Assembly (NCBI RefSeq): GCF_947507565.1
Contig: NC_089194.1
Location: 806,001 to 870,000 of the forward strand
DNA from: Oscarella lobularis
Taxonomy: Eukaryota > Porifera > Homoscleromorpha > Homosclerophorida > Oscarellidae
Direction: 5' to 3'
DNA length: 64,000 bases
The position numbers and the translations under genes are program-made. The notes under the pieces are model-generated. The model saw only the letters and a program-made list of their open reading frames with translations, did not search any database and was not told the DNA's origin. Shown here in pieces: positions 22,683-33,378 of the stretch (within the stretch, counting starts at the first letter, position 1; each line of letters begins with the position of its first letter).

Positions 22683-25600
22683 TTAATTAAAGAGAATGAA
22701 GAGTTCTTTGACAGTCCTACAAATATGTCGGAAGTACAGAACAAGTACAGCAAAAACAAAAATGAACAAAAGATATAGTTGAGGTACTTCAATCATAAGC
22801 CCTAAAAGTACTAAAGGCGGCCCGCTGTTTTTCTTTGTAGAGATAACTTTAATTAATCGCTTGGTCCAATTCAATGAGGGAAAGTAGGACTTGGAGAAAA
22901 AATCTGATAGGAACGATTCGTCCCTCACGGCTACATTAGTTGAGGAACTGCCAAAATTGCTCATATCAAATTCACCTTCCAGTTTAGTTGCAAACTCCAG
23001 TGCTTGCTTGCAAACCCGAAAAAATTCAGAGTATTGAGATGATCTAAAAAGTACTCCAGCCAGAGCCACTAGCGCTTCAACAACGTCTTCATGCTGACGA
23101 CCCTTCACAGTCTGCTGCATACTGACGATATCTCGATAGTATGGCACAGCAGCCTCGTCTCCTTTGCATTCCATAATCGTTTTTGCTAAAGTTTTCAGTC
23201 GACAAACCGTGGCCGGGCAGGCATCAATTCTTTTAAGGCTTATTGTATAGCTGCGGTTGTGTACGGCAATGAGTTCGTCGCAGTTACTGTCTTTGCCTTT
23301 TTCTTTTAATATCAACCCAAGAGTTTCAAGCGGTGAAATAAGATCGTATATGTCCTCGTCATTGTAGACGTCTTTGTAATTCATAATGACATTTCTGACA
23401 ACAAGTTCGGCCTTGTTAAACTGCTTTGCCAGGTACAGATATCGAGCAAATCTGCCTTTTGCAAACAAGTCGCCTGGCGAATGTTTTGTATACTCATCTA
23501 AAGTTGAAACTGCTTCTAGTTTCAGTTCTATTTCTGGTTGCTGTTGAAAGAGCCAAATGTACGTCTGAGCTTTTTTTCTGAGCATATCCAAGATGCTACT
23601 ATCCTTCTTTTCTTCTAAAAAATGTAGAAAAAATTCCTTCGCCTCTGTTATAAAACCGAACTTGTTATACGTTTCAGCTAAAGTAAATGAACTGGCTGCT
23701 ACTTCACTAATTTTGAGCAAAAGAGATGTTTTCTGATGACATTGAAACGCCAAAGAAAGGTTCGAATGTGCTTCTTGAACGTCGCTAAAGCACATCATGC
23801 GCATCATTTCGACACGACGTGATTTCCTTACGTCACACATTTCTAGCAAATGCAAAGACTTCGTTGCGACTAATGAAGCGTCCGTTTTGTTTCTAGTCTG
23901 GTAACGAAAATCCACAGCATTTTGAATCATGTCGCAAATGACCTCCGAATCAATTTTTTTCGTACCAAATGCTCTTAAAATATAATCTATTAAGGAAATT
24001 GAGCTGTCGTGCCAGCGAATTAGGCTTTGCCTTGGTACTCTTACACGCAACAAGTTGGCTGCTTTTACAGCCAAATTAAACTTCGTCCAGACAAATTCAG
24101 TGGAGAAGAAAGTAGCAGAAGGAGTCATTAGAAGCTCCATCAGATGGATGAAGTTGTGCTGATCAGCGTCATAATTTCTCAAACCTTCCTTCGACGCTAC
24201 GTTATCGTTGAACGCTTCCCCTGCTGCAAGTAGTCGTTTAGAAAAGTGTTGAGCATAGTTGAGTTCAAAGTTAAGCAGAAACAACTTTGAAGTAACAAAC
24301 TTGGTATCAGCTTCTTTCACGTATGCTGCTATGAGTCTGTGAATTTCCAAACGAGAACGTCCATCATATTCAATCAAGCAACGATTTCTTAGGCGATTCA
24401 CCACGTTTATCTCAGCGTCTGACGAGGAAATGTTGAGCACACCACCGGCAGCTTTTATGTCAAAAGTGCCCGGAAGATGAGAATAGACAGCTAAGGCGTG
24501 CTTCAGAGTTTCTGAAAGTCGTTTGTATGCCGCACCTATGCAAGCAGACAAGTGTTCTCTAGTGCTGTAGTCTTGGGGGCTCAGGGTTCTAATTGGATGT
24601 TTCTGAAGTTCGTCTTTCAGCGTCTGAGGGTACACACCGTCCTGTAGCAATGCACCCACAAGTTTAAGAGCAAGGGGAACGTTTCCGCTAAGATGCACAA
24701 GAGATTCAGCATGCTCTGCCGATAATGTAGGAAACATCTGTGTTAACAGCAGAAATGACGATTTGTAGCATAGAGGATTGAGATGAAAATTGCTGATTTC
24801 TGTTTCTAAGCTGTGCAGTCTTAGCTGGCTGGTAACAAGAATCTTTAGAATCGAGGTGTACTGAACGGTGTCAGTAATCATTTCAAGAAAGAGTTCACGA
24901 CTTCGGTCAATAAGGTCATCGCAGTTGTCAAGAATAAGAACAGTGCGACTTGTACATTTGGCTGCCCAAAATTCAAGAAGTTTGGGATTCCAATTCGATG
25001 TCAAGTCTTTTCTTGCTTGAACTGCAGTGACTATTGCGATCTTAGCAGCCTCAACGTCCTTCTTTTGCCTGAGATTGACGTAATGGACTCGTATTCCTTT
25101 TTTCAGTATGGCACGACCAACGGCAAAGCTAAGGGCAGATTTTCCAAAGCCTGGACCGCCAACAATATTAACAATGCCAGGCGAGGCAATTGAAAAGTCC
25201 AAGACTTTCACTAGTTGCTCTGTCTCGTTTTCTCTTCCCGTGAAGTTAGATACTAGTTGAGGAAGTGTATCCGAAGTAATCTTGAGAGGATTGGATGCTA
25301 AATAAAAAAGGAATCCTACCACGATTAAAACGATTAGGAAGGAGAAGAAAATAACGAGAATAACAGACGTGGATTCTGAAGAAAAAGAACATGGTGAACC
25401 ATTGACATGACACATCGTCTCAAATAATACCTTCAGACTCTGGGTTTGGACGTTCAGGCGGCTCTGACTGTGAATTATCCGCACCGGTAATAGAGTGACG
25501 TTCAGGCTGCTCCGATAGCGGATTGCTTATAAATACTTGATTGTTTGATCCCATTACGGAGATGTTCGAATTTCTACTGCGGAAATTTGCTGCCAGAGAG

Positions 25601-25689
25601 TCTTGTGCCACTGCTTTCATTGGTTGAATAGCATGCTTTCGTTCTCCTAACAAATAGACGTACAAGAGTGAGAGCATATGTGGCAGCAT
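22683..25689 (-). CDS. Membrane-anchored NB-ARC / TPR-like STAND protein (NLR-like)
   Basis: The main exon (25375 down to 22683, 897 codons) is preceded by a 55-base intron (25376-25430) joined in phase 1 to an exon whose reading frame opens upstream to an ATG at 25689; total about 980 residues. An N-terminal transmembrane helix (VILVIFFSFLIVLIVVGFLF) is followed by the NB-ARC domain: FTGREN, P-loop GGPGFGKSAL, kinase-2 VLILDNCDD, LVTSQLRL, and GLPL-like GNVPLALKLVGALL. A long helical TPR-like region fills the rest, and a second hydrophobic segment (LYLLFIFVFAVLVLYF) lies near the C terminus. STAND proteins are nucleotide-switched signalling scaffolds in immunity and cell death. Two membrane spans would place the switch in the cytosol between anchors. 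A decayed relative lies at 46230-47340. The start is uncertain. Confidence 0.75.
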
Positions 25690-25892
25690 GTACGCATGTG
25701 CGCCAATTAAGTGGGGGAGGGCCGGAATCGATTACGAGAGTCGGTGTCCTGGGTACACTGTACTCGGTTCTTCTACGAGGTCGGCAGTGGCAAGGAAAAG
25801 ATAAGGTCATGAGAATTGAGGTGACAGAAGAGCAGCTGACACCGTGACTCGAAGTTGAGCTCAGGCGAATAGCGACTTCAAAGCTTGTCGAA

Positions 25893-26133
25893 CCAGTATA
25901 ATAGATCACCGGTATAAAAGATCACTGCGTCATCGTGACGTAGAGGTACGTATGAATGACGTCACCATTTGCCGTGCTCCCTCTCCGCTTCCATGCGGTC
26001 TAGAGCAATTTCGTTCGTGGAGACGATTCTCGACCTTAAATAGATTCAGCGAGTACGCTCTCACGCTGATCTTTTATGCCGGTGATCTTTTATACCGCCG
26101 GCATAAAAGATCACCGGTATAAAAGATCAGTGC
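25893..26133. repeat. Inverted GATCTTTTATRCCGG repeat cluster (possible nested MITE ends)
   Basis: The motif GATCTTTTATRCCGG or its complement occurs twice at 25900-25925 and four times in a near-perfect palindrome at about 26071-26133 centred on CCGCCGGC. The left pair and the first half of the palindrome are inverted relative to each other, like terminal repeats of an element of about 200 bases (25893-26098), with a second end abutting it. No clean target duplication was identified. It lies just upstream of the STAND gene. Confidence 0.55.
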
Positions 26134-26310
26134 AGTGCAGCTGTGCAGTGCATGCTTTTCTGAGACAGCGGAGACAAATTCATTATGAACACACTATGAG
26201 CATGATTACTTATGCAGCCGGCAGAAAAAAACTCAAGATCTTAGTGCATGCTCTTCTAGCGTATAGAAAATTAATTAGTAAGAACTGTATGCGCTTCTAA
26301 AACAATAGGG

Positions 26311-26475
26311 GCTATTTAAACAGATTCTACGGCAATCCTTTCCAAAAAAAGAGCAGAGACCGTTACAACAATAGTGATTGCAGCAATGATTGCTGGAATC
26401 CTCACTGTCATCGGTGTCAATTCTGCTGCAATGCCTTATGATGAAAATTCATTATTGCATGTTGCAATCGTTACT
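26311..26475 (+). other. Possible orphan exon with a transmembrane segment
   Basis: After an AACAATAG acceptor-like site an open frame reads GLFKQILRQSFPKKRAETVT and then TIVIAAMIAGILTVIGVNSA, a membrane-helix-like stretch, before running to a TAA at about 26503. GTATAC at about 26476 could be a donor. No start codon or partner exon is visible, and a gap follows. It could equally be chance. Confidence 0.2.
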
Positions 26476-26656
26476 GTATACTTTAGTGAGTTATTTTTGC
26501 ATTAAATGTAGCATTGACAAAACGAAATGCTAGGAGAGCTAGTTCGACTTCCGTACTTTGATAAGGCTGCATCGCCTTAATCGCTAATGCTCCCTACTCC
26601 AACTGCAGAATATCTTATTGTAACAGTGCCGATCCATTTCTACATGGGGCATTTTC

Positions 26657-26856
26657 NNNNNNNNNNNNNNNNNNNNNNNNNNNNNNNNNNNNNNNNNNNN
26701 NNNNNNNNNNNNNNNNNNNNNNNNNNNNNNNNNNNNNNNNNNNNNNNNNNNNNNNNNNNNNNNNNNNNNNNNNNNNNNNNNNNNNNNNNNNNNNNNNNNN
26801 NNNNNNNNNNNNNNNNNNNNNNNNNNNNNNNNNNNNNNNNNNNNNNNNNNNNNNNN
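26657..26856. other. Assembly gap (200 N)
   Basis: Exactly 200 undetermined bases, probably a fixed-size placeholder rather than a measured distance. Order and orientation of genes on either side are only as good as the scaffolding. Confidence 1.
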
Positions 26857-27092
26857 GATAAAACGGTCGCGGAAGTTCTAAACGAAGGAAATCTCTTCGC
26901 GCGTGTACGGACATCGCTGCGCGAACGTCGGATGAAGGCCCGCAAGAGGTCTGCCCGAGCTTTTTCCCAATCGCTGACGTTCTCTCGGGTTCTTTGATAG
27001 CCAACGACTTTACGCGAAGATCTGAAGGAGAAGGCACGCCGGAAAAGCAGCGAACCTTCGATTACATAGGAACCCGTTGTAGCGTACGCCAT
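26857..27092 (-). CDS. Possible 5' coding fragment cut by the gap
   Basis: A minus frame starts at ATG 27092 (MAYATTGSYVIEGSLLFRRA) and runs open to the gap for about 78 residues, rich in Arg and Ser. The sequence is more GC- and CpG-rich than its surroundings. A plus frame (ending KARKRSARAFSQSLTFSRVL) is also open over part of it. I recognise no domain, so which strand codes, if either, is unsettled. Confidence 0.25.
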
Positions 27093-28344
27093 AACTAAGT
27101 TAGGTCCGCGTCCAATCAGTGTACGTGTGTCCTAATTCGTATCGAGACCTGTGATTGGCTCACTCGGTTCGAAAAACCACGTGATCTGCACACGACTTTC
27201 TACAGAGTGCGTCCAGACCCTCTCGCCAACCACACCCCCCTTAACGCGCGAGGGTCTGGAGTATCGAGGCTACTCCCTGTCGTACGTGGGCCCTCTCTGT
27301 GTGTGGTCGAAGAACGCGCGCGTTATATTATTGAAGCAGGAGCCGTATCAGGGAGCCGTATAAGTTAACTATTGTACATAATTTGTATCTCTGCTGATTG
27401 CGAAGCCTGGTAAATGGCCAAGCTTGCGTCGACTCTCCGGGAGCTAGACCATGCAGGGCCTGACTATCTATGCCTCTACGAGCATGCACAACGTGAGACT
27501 TTAGCGTAAGCGGGCAACAATTTTTAAAAAATGTACTAGAGCCTTCTAAACGAGTGCCACGGCTACCTTAGAAATACATATCTAAATGCAACGTATTTCC
27601 TTTGCGAGCATCAAACTTATCGTAGATTTTCAAAAGTATAGAATTATTGTAATTAAGGTAAGAACGGAATACCTGACTCCTTTGCCGCTTCAAGTTCAAC
27701 CGCAACTTGTAATCCGTAAGAACTGAAGAGATACCGGTATATTCGTCTCCTAGGTTCAATCGCCTCTGTTCAAAATTTGTCTAAATTACTATTTTATTTT
27801 AACATTTGTCTATAAGGCAAATTCTCCTTTGGGCGTGACCCGTCAACGCTACAAGTGCGGGTTCGCCTCGAGATAGCTAGGATACTGTATCCTGGATACA
27901 TCACTGCCCGAGTAATCGCCATGAGGTCTGAATGAATGAGTGACCTTATAGCAAATACTCGAGAATGTGTACTGAAAGTAATTCTTTTGAATTCAGCAGA
28001 GCCCCTATATATAGGGCTCTGGAATTCAGTCAAAGCACAAAAAAATCAAGTCGAGATAACGAAGAACTGTTGTTGAAAATAGCCATGCCGCATGGTGGCA
28101 CACTAACATTGAAAATCTGTTTATTTAATTAAAAGGCTGAAGCATCATAGATGAAGTCAGATGCTCAGTCGCGCACTGTACGCTCGAAAGATGAACAATT
28201 TTGCCCATTCTCGAATCCGTCGTTGGCACTTACGATTTGCCGTTTTGGAGCGCGTGAGAGCATTTCACAGTTATCCGGGGCTCTGTAAATGCCACGTGCC
28301 ATTTTCCTGTTTTCCTTTCGACGGACACGAGCGAGTTCTTCTAG
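27093..28344. other. Intergenic stretch with inverted repeats
   Basis: No supported gene. It holds an inverted pair built on CCAGACCCTC / GAGGGTCTGG at about 27209-27260 and a perfect-core palindrome at 27989-28027. The segment at about 28200-28295 resembles the pre-PARP exon EEHFVLR of the first PARP copy (EHF plus a donor) but has a stop just before it. Confidence 0.4.
27989..28027. repeat. 39-bp palindrome
   Basis: GAATTC ends flank AGAGCCC(C)TATATATAGGGCTCT; the two halves are complementary apart from one or two bases, so it can form a cruciform or hairpin. Function is unknown. Confidence 0.6.
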
Positions 28345-29092
28345 CTGCGCCTCGCCATGATCGCTTTCTCTAGTGAATGTAGACGAGCATTTAGCTTGGA
28401 TCCCGGCACGTTTGAGTTGAGGCCTCTGAATTCTTCGTCGTCCTTGGCAAACCCAGAAGACCAGTTTCTGTTTCACCAAGCCGAGTCTCAGGTCTACGAA
28501 AACCTACCATCCGCAATACTTGAACATTTATCCTTAGTTTCTAAAAATGGCCAATTTTTGCTGCAGTCGTAAGCAAAAGGTCGAAGTTTCACTAGTTGAA
28601 CTGATCAATAATGGACTACTAAATAAACGTTACGAAGACAAAAAGATGCAATTCACCTATTTACAAAAGAACGTGGGAGAAGAGTTCGTTTTTCATGGCA
28701 CAACAAGTACGAAGGCATACAGCTAGAAGTCTTTCCTGATTTAATTAGGGTAACCTCTTAGACAAGGCAATCGAAAAAATTGCCAAAGAGGGTTTCAAAA
28801 TAGGAGGAGTGGATGTTCCAGTACGAACGGGAACGGCTTATGGCACAGGCGTTTAGTGAGTGATTTGACAATCAAATTTAGGCAACATTTCGTTTTGTTT
28901 CTTAGCGTTGCTCAAGATCCTATGACGGCGATGGCGTATGCAGAAGATTCGAAAAGAGTTATTTTGGCGCTAGTTCTAAAAGGCAACCAAGGAACAGACT
29001 TTTGGTTGGGAGCAAACAACCAGATATTTGTTCTGAAAGATTCGTCACAAATTGTTCCTAGGTATGTCGTTCACTTTAGGGTTTTGAACTAG
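28345..29092 (+). CDS. PARP catalytic-domain copy 2 (mono-ADP-ribosyltransferase-like)
   Basis: Four exons: 28345-28491, 28538-28706, 28762-28855 and 28906-29092, in phases 0, 1 and 2. The product includes VELINNGLLNKRYEDKK, EEFVFHGT (His of the triad), GVYVAQDPMTAMAYA (Tyr, codon split by the last intron) and QIVPRYVVHF. Intron positions and phases match those of the PARP part at about 19840-20547, and the pre-PARP exon also matches (DPGTFELRPL against DPTVLERRPL). I see no Glu at the third catalytic position (Arg or Val instead), which points to mono- rather than poly-ADP-ribosylation. No helicase lies upstream; the 5' boundary is unclear and an upstream relic exon carries a stop. Confidence 0.65.
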
Positions 29093-30246
29093 GGTCTTTC
29101 AGTTGAACGCTCATAAAAATCTTTTTATAAATTTCATGCGTATAACAGTGCGTGTAGGTTCTGCAGAGGGCTTCTCCGTAAACTGAAATTTGATTTCCAA
29201 GAGTCTGGTTTTGAACATAACATGAAATATTTAGTACGGATCGTATTTTAGTTGTTGACTCCTTTTTACTAAACAATTACTTGGTCCTAATGGGGAATTA
29301 GACTTTGTGGCTTTGCACTAAAGGTTTCTAAGCAGTGGCGGATCCAGGATTTAGGAGAGGGAAGGGGCGCGCAAAATTTTTGTGACTGCGCACACATTTT
29401 TGCCCAGCTACACCCGCTTAAAGCGTAGTTAGGCTGGACGGGGGGGTTAGGTGCTCCCCTCCCTGCCCTCCCCTCCCCAGATTCGCCCCCGCCAAGTACA
29501 GGCTCTCCACCAGAAATCTTCATTTATTCTCTTTCTCTTGAAACACGCTATTTTAGTTGTTTTAGCACAAAAGATGCTCTGCAGGTCAATTCCACATTCC
29601 TTTGCTGTGACTATTAATTCGCGGCATGAGCTTCTGTCTTAATCCGCTCGTGCCGCTCGTTTTTTTCAACAGATTGATTCTTGTTTTTGCATCGGCATTT
29701 GCATCTTACCGAGATGATGCCGATTTCTTCAATAATGCCAATTTCCGTCAATGATGCCGATTTCCGTCAATCCGGGAGGGTGAGAGTTGTGAGGCCCTCT
29801 CATTAGTGTGACTTCCTCTCATTCTCTGTAGAGTCTTGTTCCGCTTCAGCCAAGGAATCCTCAAAACCAGGAGCAATACGTCGAGACAAGCTCTGTGGCT
29901 CTTAAGGTCATGTTCTTTGAGGTATTCTTTTGCCTAGTCTAGTTTCCCCTCGAAAAAATCCACTTCTTTTACCGACGGTATGTTTGAGTAAATTAGGCGT
30001 TCGTACGAATTCGAAGTTGTTCTTCTCAAATATTTTTTGTTTCTAAGCAGTAACGGAGACGCGACTAAAATGCAAGATAGCCCACAACGCGGGGTGCATG
30101 AACCCATACAAACACATTCTACACTACCTCGGCGATAATTGATTGCCTCTGAGTGCATGTCTTACCTTATAGTAGGCTGTGCTACGCTCTTGATTCTATT
30201 TTTGCTTTCTATCACTCTCTGGCGCCTTTCTAAGGTTCGCTTCTTC
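29093..30246. other. Intergenic stretch with a hAT-like end and a short tandem repeat
   Basis: CAGTGGCGGATCCAGGATTT at 29333 resembles the terminal repeat of hAT-family elements in many animals; the matching far end was not found. Three imperfect copies of a roughly 20-base unit (TGATGCCGATTTC...) lie at 29714-29771. No supported gene. Confidence 0.45.
29714..29771. repeat. Short tandem repeat, about 3 x 20 bp
   Basis: The unit ATGATGCCGATTTC(C/T)KTCAA is repeated head to tail with small differences. Confidence 0.6.
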
Positions 30247-33200
30247 ATGCGTGTAATATTCGTGGTCTGTTGCTGTATTCTGACCGTTAGAGGCCAGACC
30301 AATTCTCTACCGAGTAAGTCGTATACGTAGCTGAGAGTGGAACTATTTTATTGTCTCTATAGCCTTGGTAAACGATTGCAATAAAAGCACTCTGTTTGAC
30401 TTTCTGATACCTCAACTAGAAAAGCAAACTTTGCGAACTGTAGTCGTTCAAACCGCTATAGGTATCTTTTCTTTTAACCATATATATGCGCCGAAAGGAG
30501 TTCTCTCCTCTTGTTAGACTGCCCTTCGGCTACGGATCCTTCAATTTATTTGTCTTCCACGTGCCTCGCCGTTTCCTATCCTAGCCCAATCCTTTCGCTT
30601 TGGTCAAGCGGGCGTAGGTGGCTGATCGGCGTCGGTCATTCAACGGAAGGCCAGCTGAACGTTTCTCTCACTTTGGCAAAGCGTTGTGGGTGGAAAAATA
30701 TAGGCTTTTGGACTGACGATCGTGAAGGTACTGCTCTTCATCTCTATCGCCACTGATAAATAAGTTGTAAGCTAGCTTCAACATTTTTTAAACAACTGTC
30801 ACTCTCCATGGGCGTAAATGTCTCAGCAATTCACCTCATTTCTGGAAACTGGTCGGAAGAAACAGTTAATAGCAGTATGTCTTTTCCCAATACCACCGAT
30901 TCGGTTCTTGTCCACTGTTTGACAACATCGTGCGTTAGAGCCTTTCTGGAGGTTTTTCTATAAACCGAATGAAGTCTTTGCAAACCTGTTTTGCCTTTTC
31001 TAGGCTTTCAGAGCGACGACGCAACTTAACATTGGCTGGATTCTAACAGAGGACGTGACGCAAGAGGTAAATGCAGCCAACGTACATTTATGTCAAACAA
31101 AGCATTAGTTTGTGACTTCTACGTACCAGACTCTGCGTAATGCGCAGCTTCGGAACCTGTTGTCACATTCGGGCCTTAGTCGCGTGCTCGGCATAAGACG
31201 AGATGCTCCCGCAGAATTTTCACAGGAAAGTTGTAATTTGCTCTCAAAGTGCGCCAGCTCTTTTCAAAAAATGGTATAGTTTATCTCACGTAGCTAAGGG
31301 TAACAGAATCAGCTCTTTGGAGTAGAATGACGTTTATCTTCTTGATGGCGTTACTCTTCTACGTCAGCTCCTCATTGCGAATTCATCCTCGACACTATCA
31401 GGTGAAGCCATTCGAAACGTCGCTGCTCAGGTATGTCAGTACGCAATAGAATATAGAAAGTTATTTCCTAAGTACATGTACACGCAGACTTCTTCAGTGA
31501 TAAGTGACCTTGGCACTATTCAATTAGACGGCCAACTGAAAGGCCGGCTTCACAGTGTCTACGATGTTCTGGACCTGTCTGATCAACTTCTACCCAAGGT
31601 ACTTGTACATTAGTACCTTTTTTTAAAATTCTCGATTCTACATTCAGGTGGCTTCATACTCTGACGGTAAAATTGTGCTTATTGGCAGCACACTAAACCA
31701 AACAAAAAACGAAGCGGTTATACCTCGATGTCAGCCAGTCGTATTTCCATTCCACTTTCGCGTTTCTACAATTGTGGTAAAACGTGCATCATGCAATCGG
31801 TTGAATCTATATGTCGCTGCATTTTTTTTGTGTTTAGGAACCACCGGTCGTCTTTTACGACAACGCTACAGATAAATTTACTGGATTGGCAATTGATCTA
31901 TTGGACGAACTTTCGAGGAGACTGCATTTCACATACGAAATTCAACTCAATTCTCAGGATAAATACGGCGTATTTGTAGTCAACGATGACGGCACGGTGA
32001 CGGCAGATGGCTTGGTTGGCGACGTCTTTCATTGCGTAAGCTCGCAGCACATATAAATTATTATTCATTACCTAATGCGTTTCTTTTCAGAAAACAGATA
32101 TGGTTGTGGCCGCCCTAAGTGCCACCACCACTCGCGACCAATACCTGGACATTACGAGATCGTGGTTTGACTACGGGCTGATTCTCCTCGGCACAAAACC
32201 AGAACAGATGGTCAGTGGCCTGTTTGCGTTTCTTGCGCCGTTTTCGGCTGGCGCTTGGCTCCTTTCAATTGGCTGTCTTTTTGCTACGGCCTTGTCTCTT
32301 CCTCTAATTCACACAATTCTATATAGAAGAAGCGCTTTGGAGAAAGCTACCGTTTTCTACAAGGGAACCGAGAAGGAGAGAACTTTGGAAAACAATTCAA
32401 TGGTTCTCACCTTTTTGTCAAGAATCTATCGCGTCTTTTGGTTTATCTGTGCCAGACAACCGGGCATGAGTGAGTACGTCTCTTTATCAGGAAAAATCCT
32501 CTACGCCTCCTGGTATTTTTTCTCCGCCGTCATTGTCGTCACGTACACTGCAAATCTGGCCGCATTTCTTACCGTTCAGAACGCAGACAATCCCATCCAG
32601 AACGTCGATCAACTTGCCGCCCAAACAGCAATTCCTTACGGAACTGTTCGAGATTCTGCAGTCGCCACTTTTTTCCAACAGTCTACCGTCAGCGTCTACG
32701 CCGAAATTGGTCGCTATATGAGCAGCGTAGGTGGGTCAATGGTTCCCACGAGTATGACAGGGGTTAATCGAGCTCGAGGCGTCGTTGGCGATGGAAGTTA
32801 CGTTTTTGTTTGGGATTCGCCAGTTCTGCAATATTACGCGAGTCGTGCACCGTGCACGAGTGAGCTATTGGGTCGAGTATTCAGTATGAAACAGTACGTT
32901 ATAGCGTTTCCCAAAGGAATGCCATATACGGAAGATGTTTCAGCTGAAATTCTGATGCTTACAGATGCTGGCTTTACTTACAAGTCAGCGGGTAAATGGC
33001 TAGATGGAAGAGAGTGCGCTGAAGTGTCGCAGACGGCTCAAATTAATCAAATTCAGGTGACGCATTTAGCGGGAATCAGTCTATTTATGGGAGCAGCGAT
33101 TGTCCTTTCTTTGCTTGTCACCGTTTTTGAACGTGTCGTTGTAATGTATCAGTATGAGCCGGCGCTTTGTTTGATGAAAGGCGAAGAGTTTGTGTTGCGC

Positions 33201-33378
33201 CGAGGAGCGCCATTAGAGCCAGTTCTTAAGAAGGTAAAAAGAAATTAAATCTAATATATTCCCAAAATTAAAATCTTATGAATTCTCATCATCTTAGTCT
33301 TTCCCTTCGGGAGAACATTTGGATGGAGTTGGTAACAATCACAAAGAAGCTTCTTCTAGCAACGAAACAAATTTATGA
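30247..33378 (+). CDS. Ionotropic glutamate receptor subunit
   Basis: At least eleven exons. The start at 30247 gives a signal peptide (MRVIFVVCCCILTVRG); an upstream in-frame ATG at 30157 exists. Exons to about 31780 make the amino-terminal LIVBP-like domain. S1 begins near 31840 (EPPVVFYDNATDKFTGLAID) and continues into the large exon from about 32092 with the ligand-contacting Arg (TTTRDQYLDITRSWFDYG). Membrane helix M1, a pore region (ICARQPGMSEYV) and M3 with TYTANLAAFLTV follow; the usual SYTANLAAF signature has Thr for the first Ser. S2 carries VFVWDSPVLQYY (binding Asp) and ends in the M4 helix. A last exon (about 33298-33378) adds a short tail ending EASSSNETNL. It is a plasma-membrane glutamate- or amino-acid-gated channel; ligand is unknown. 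Confidence 0.85.
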
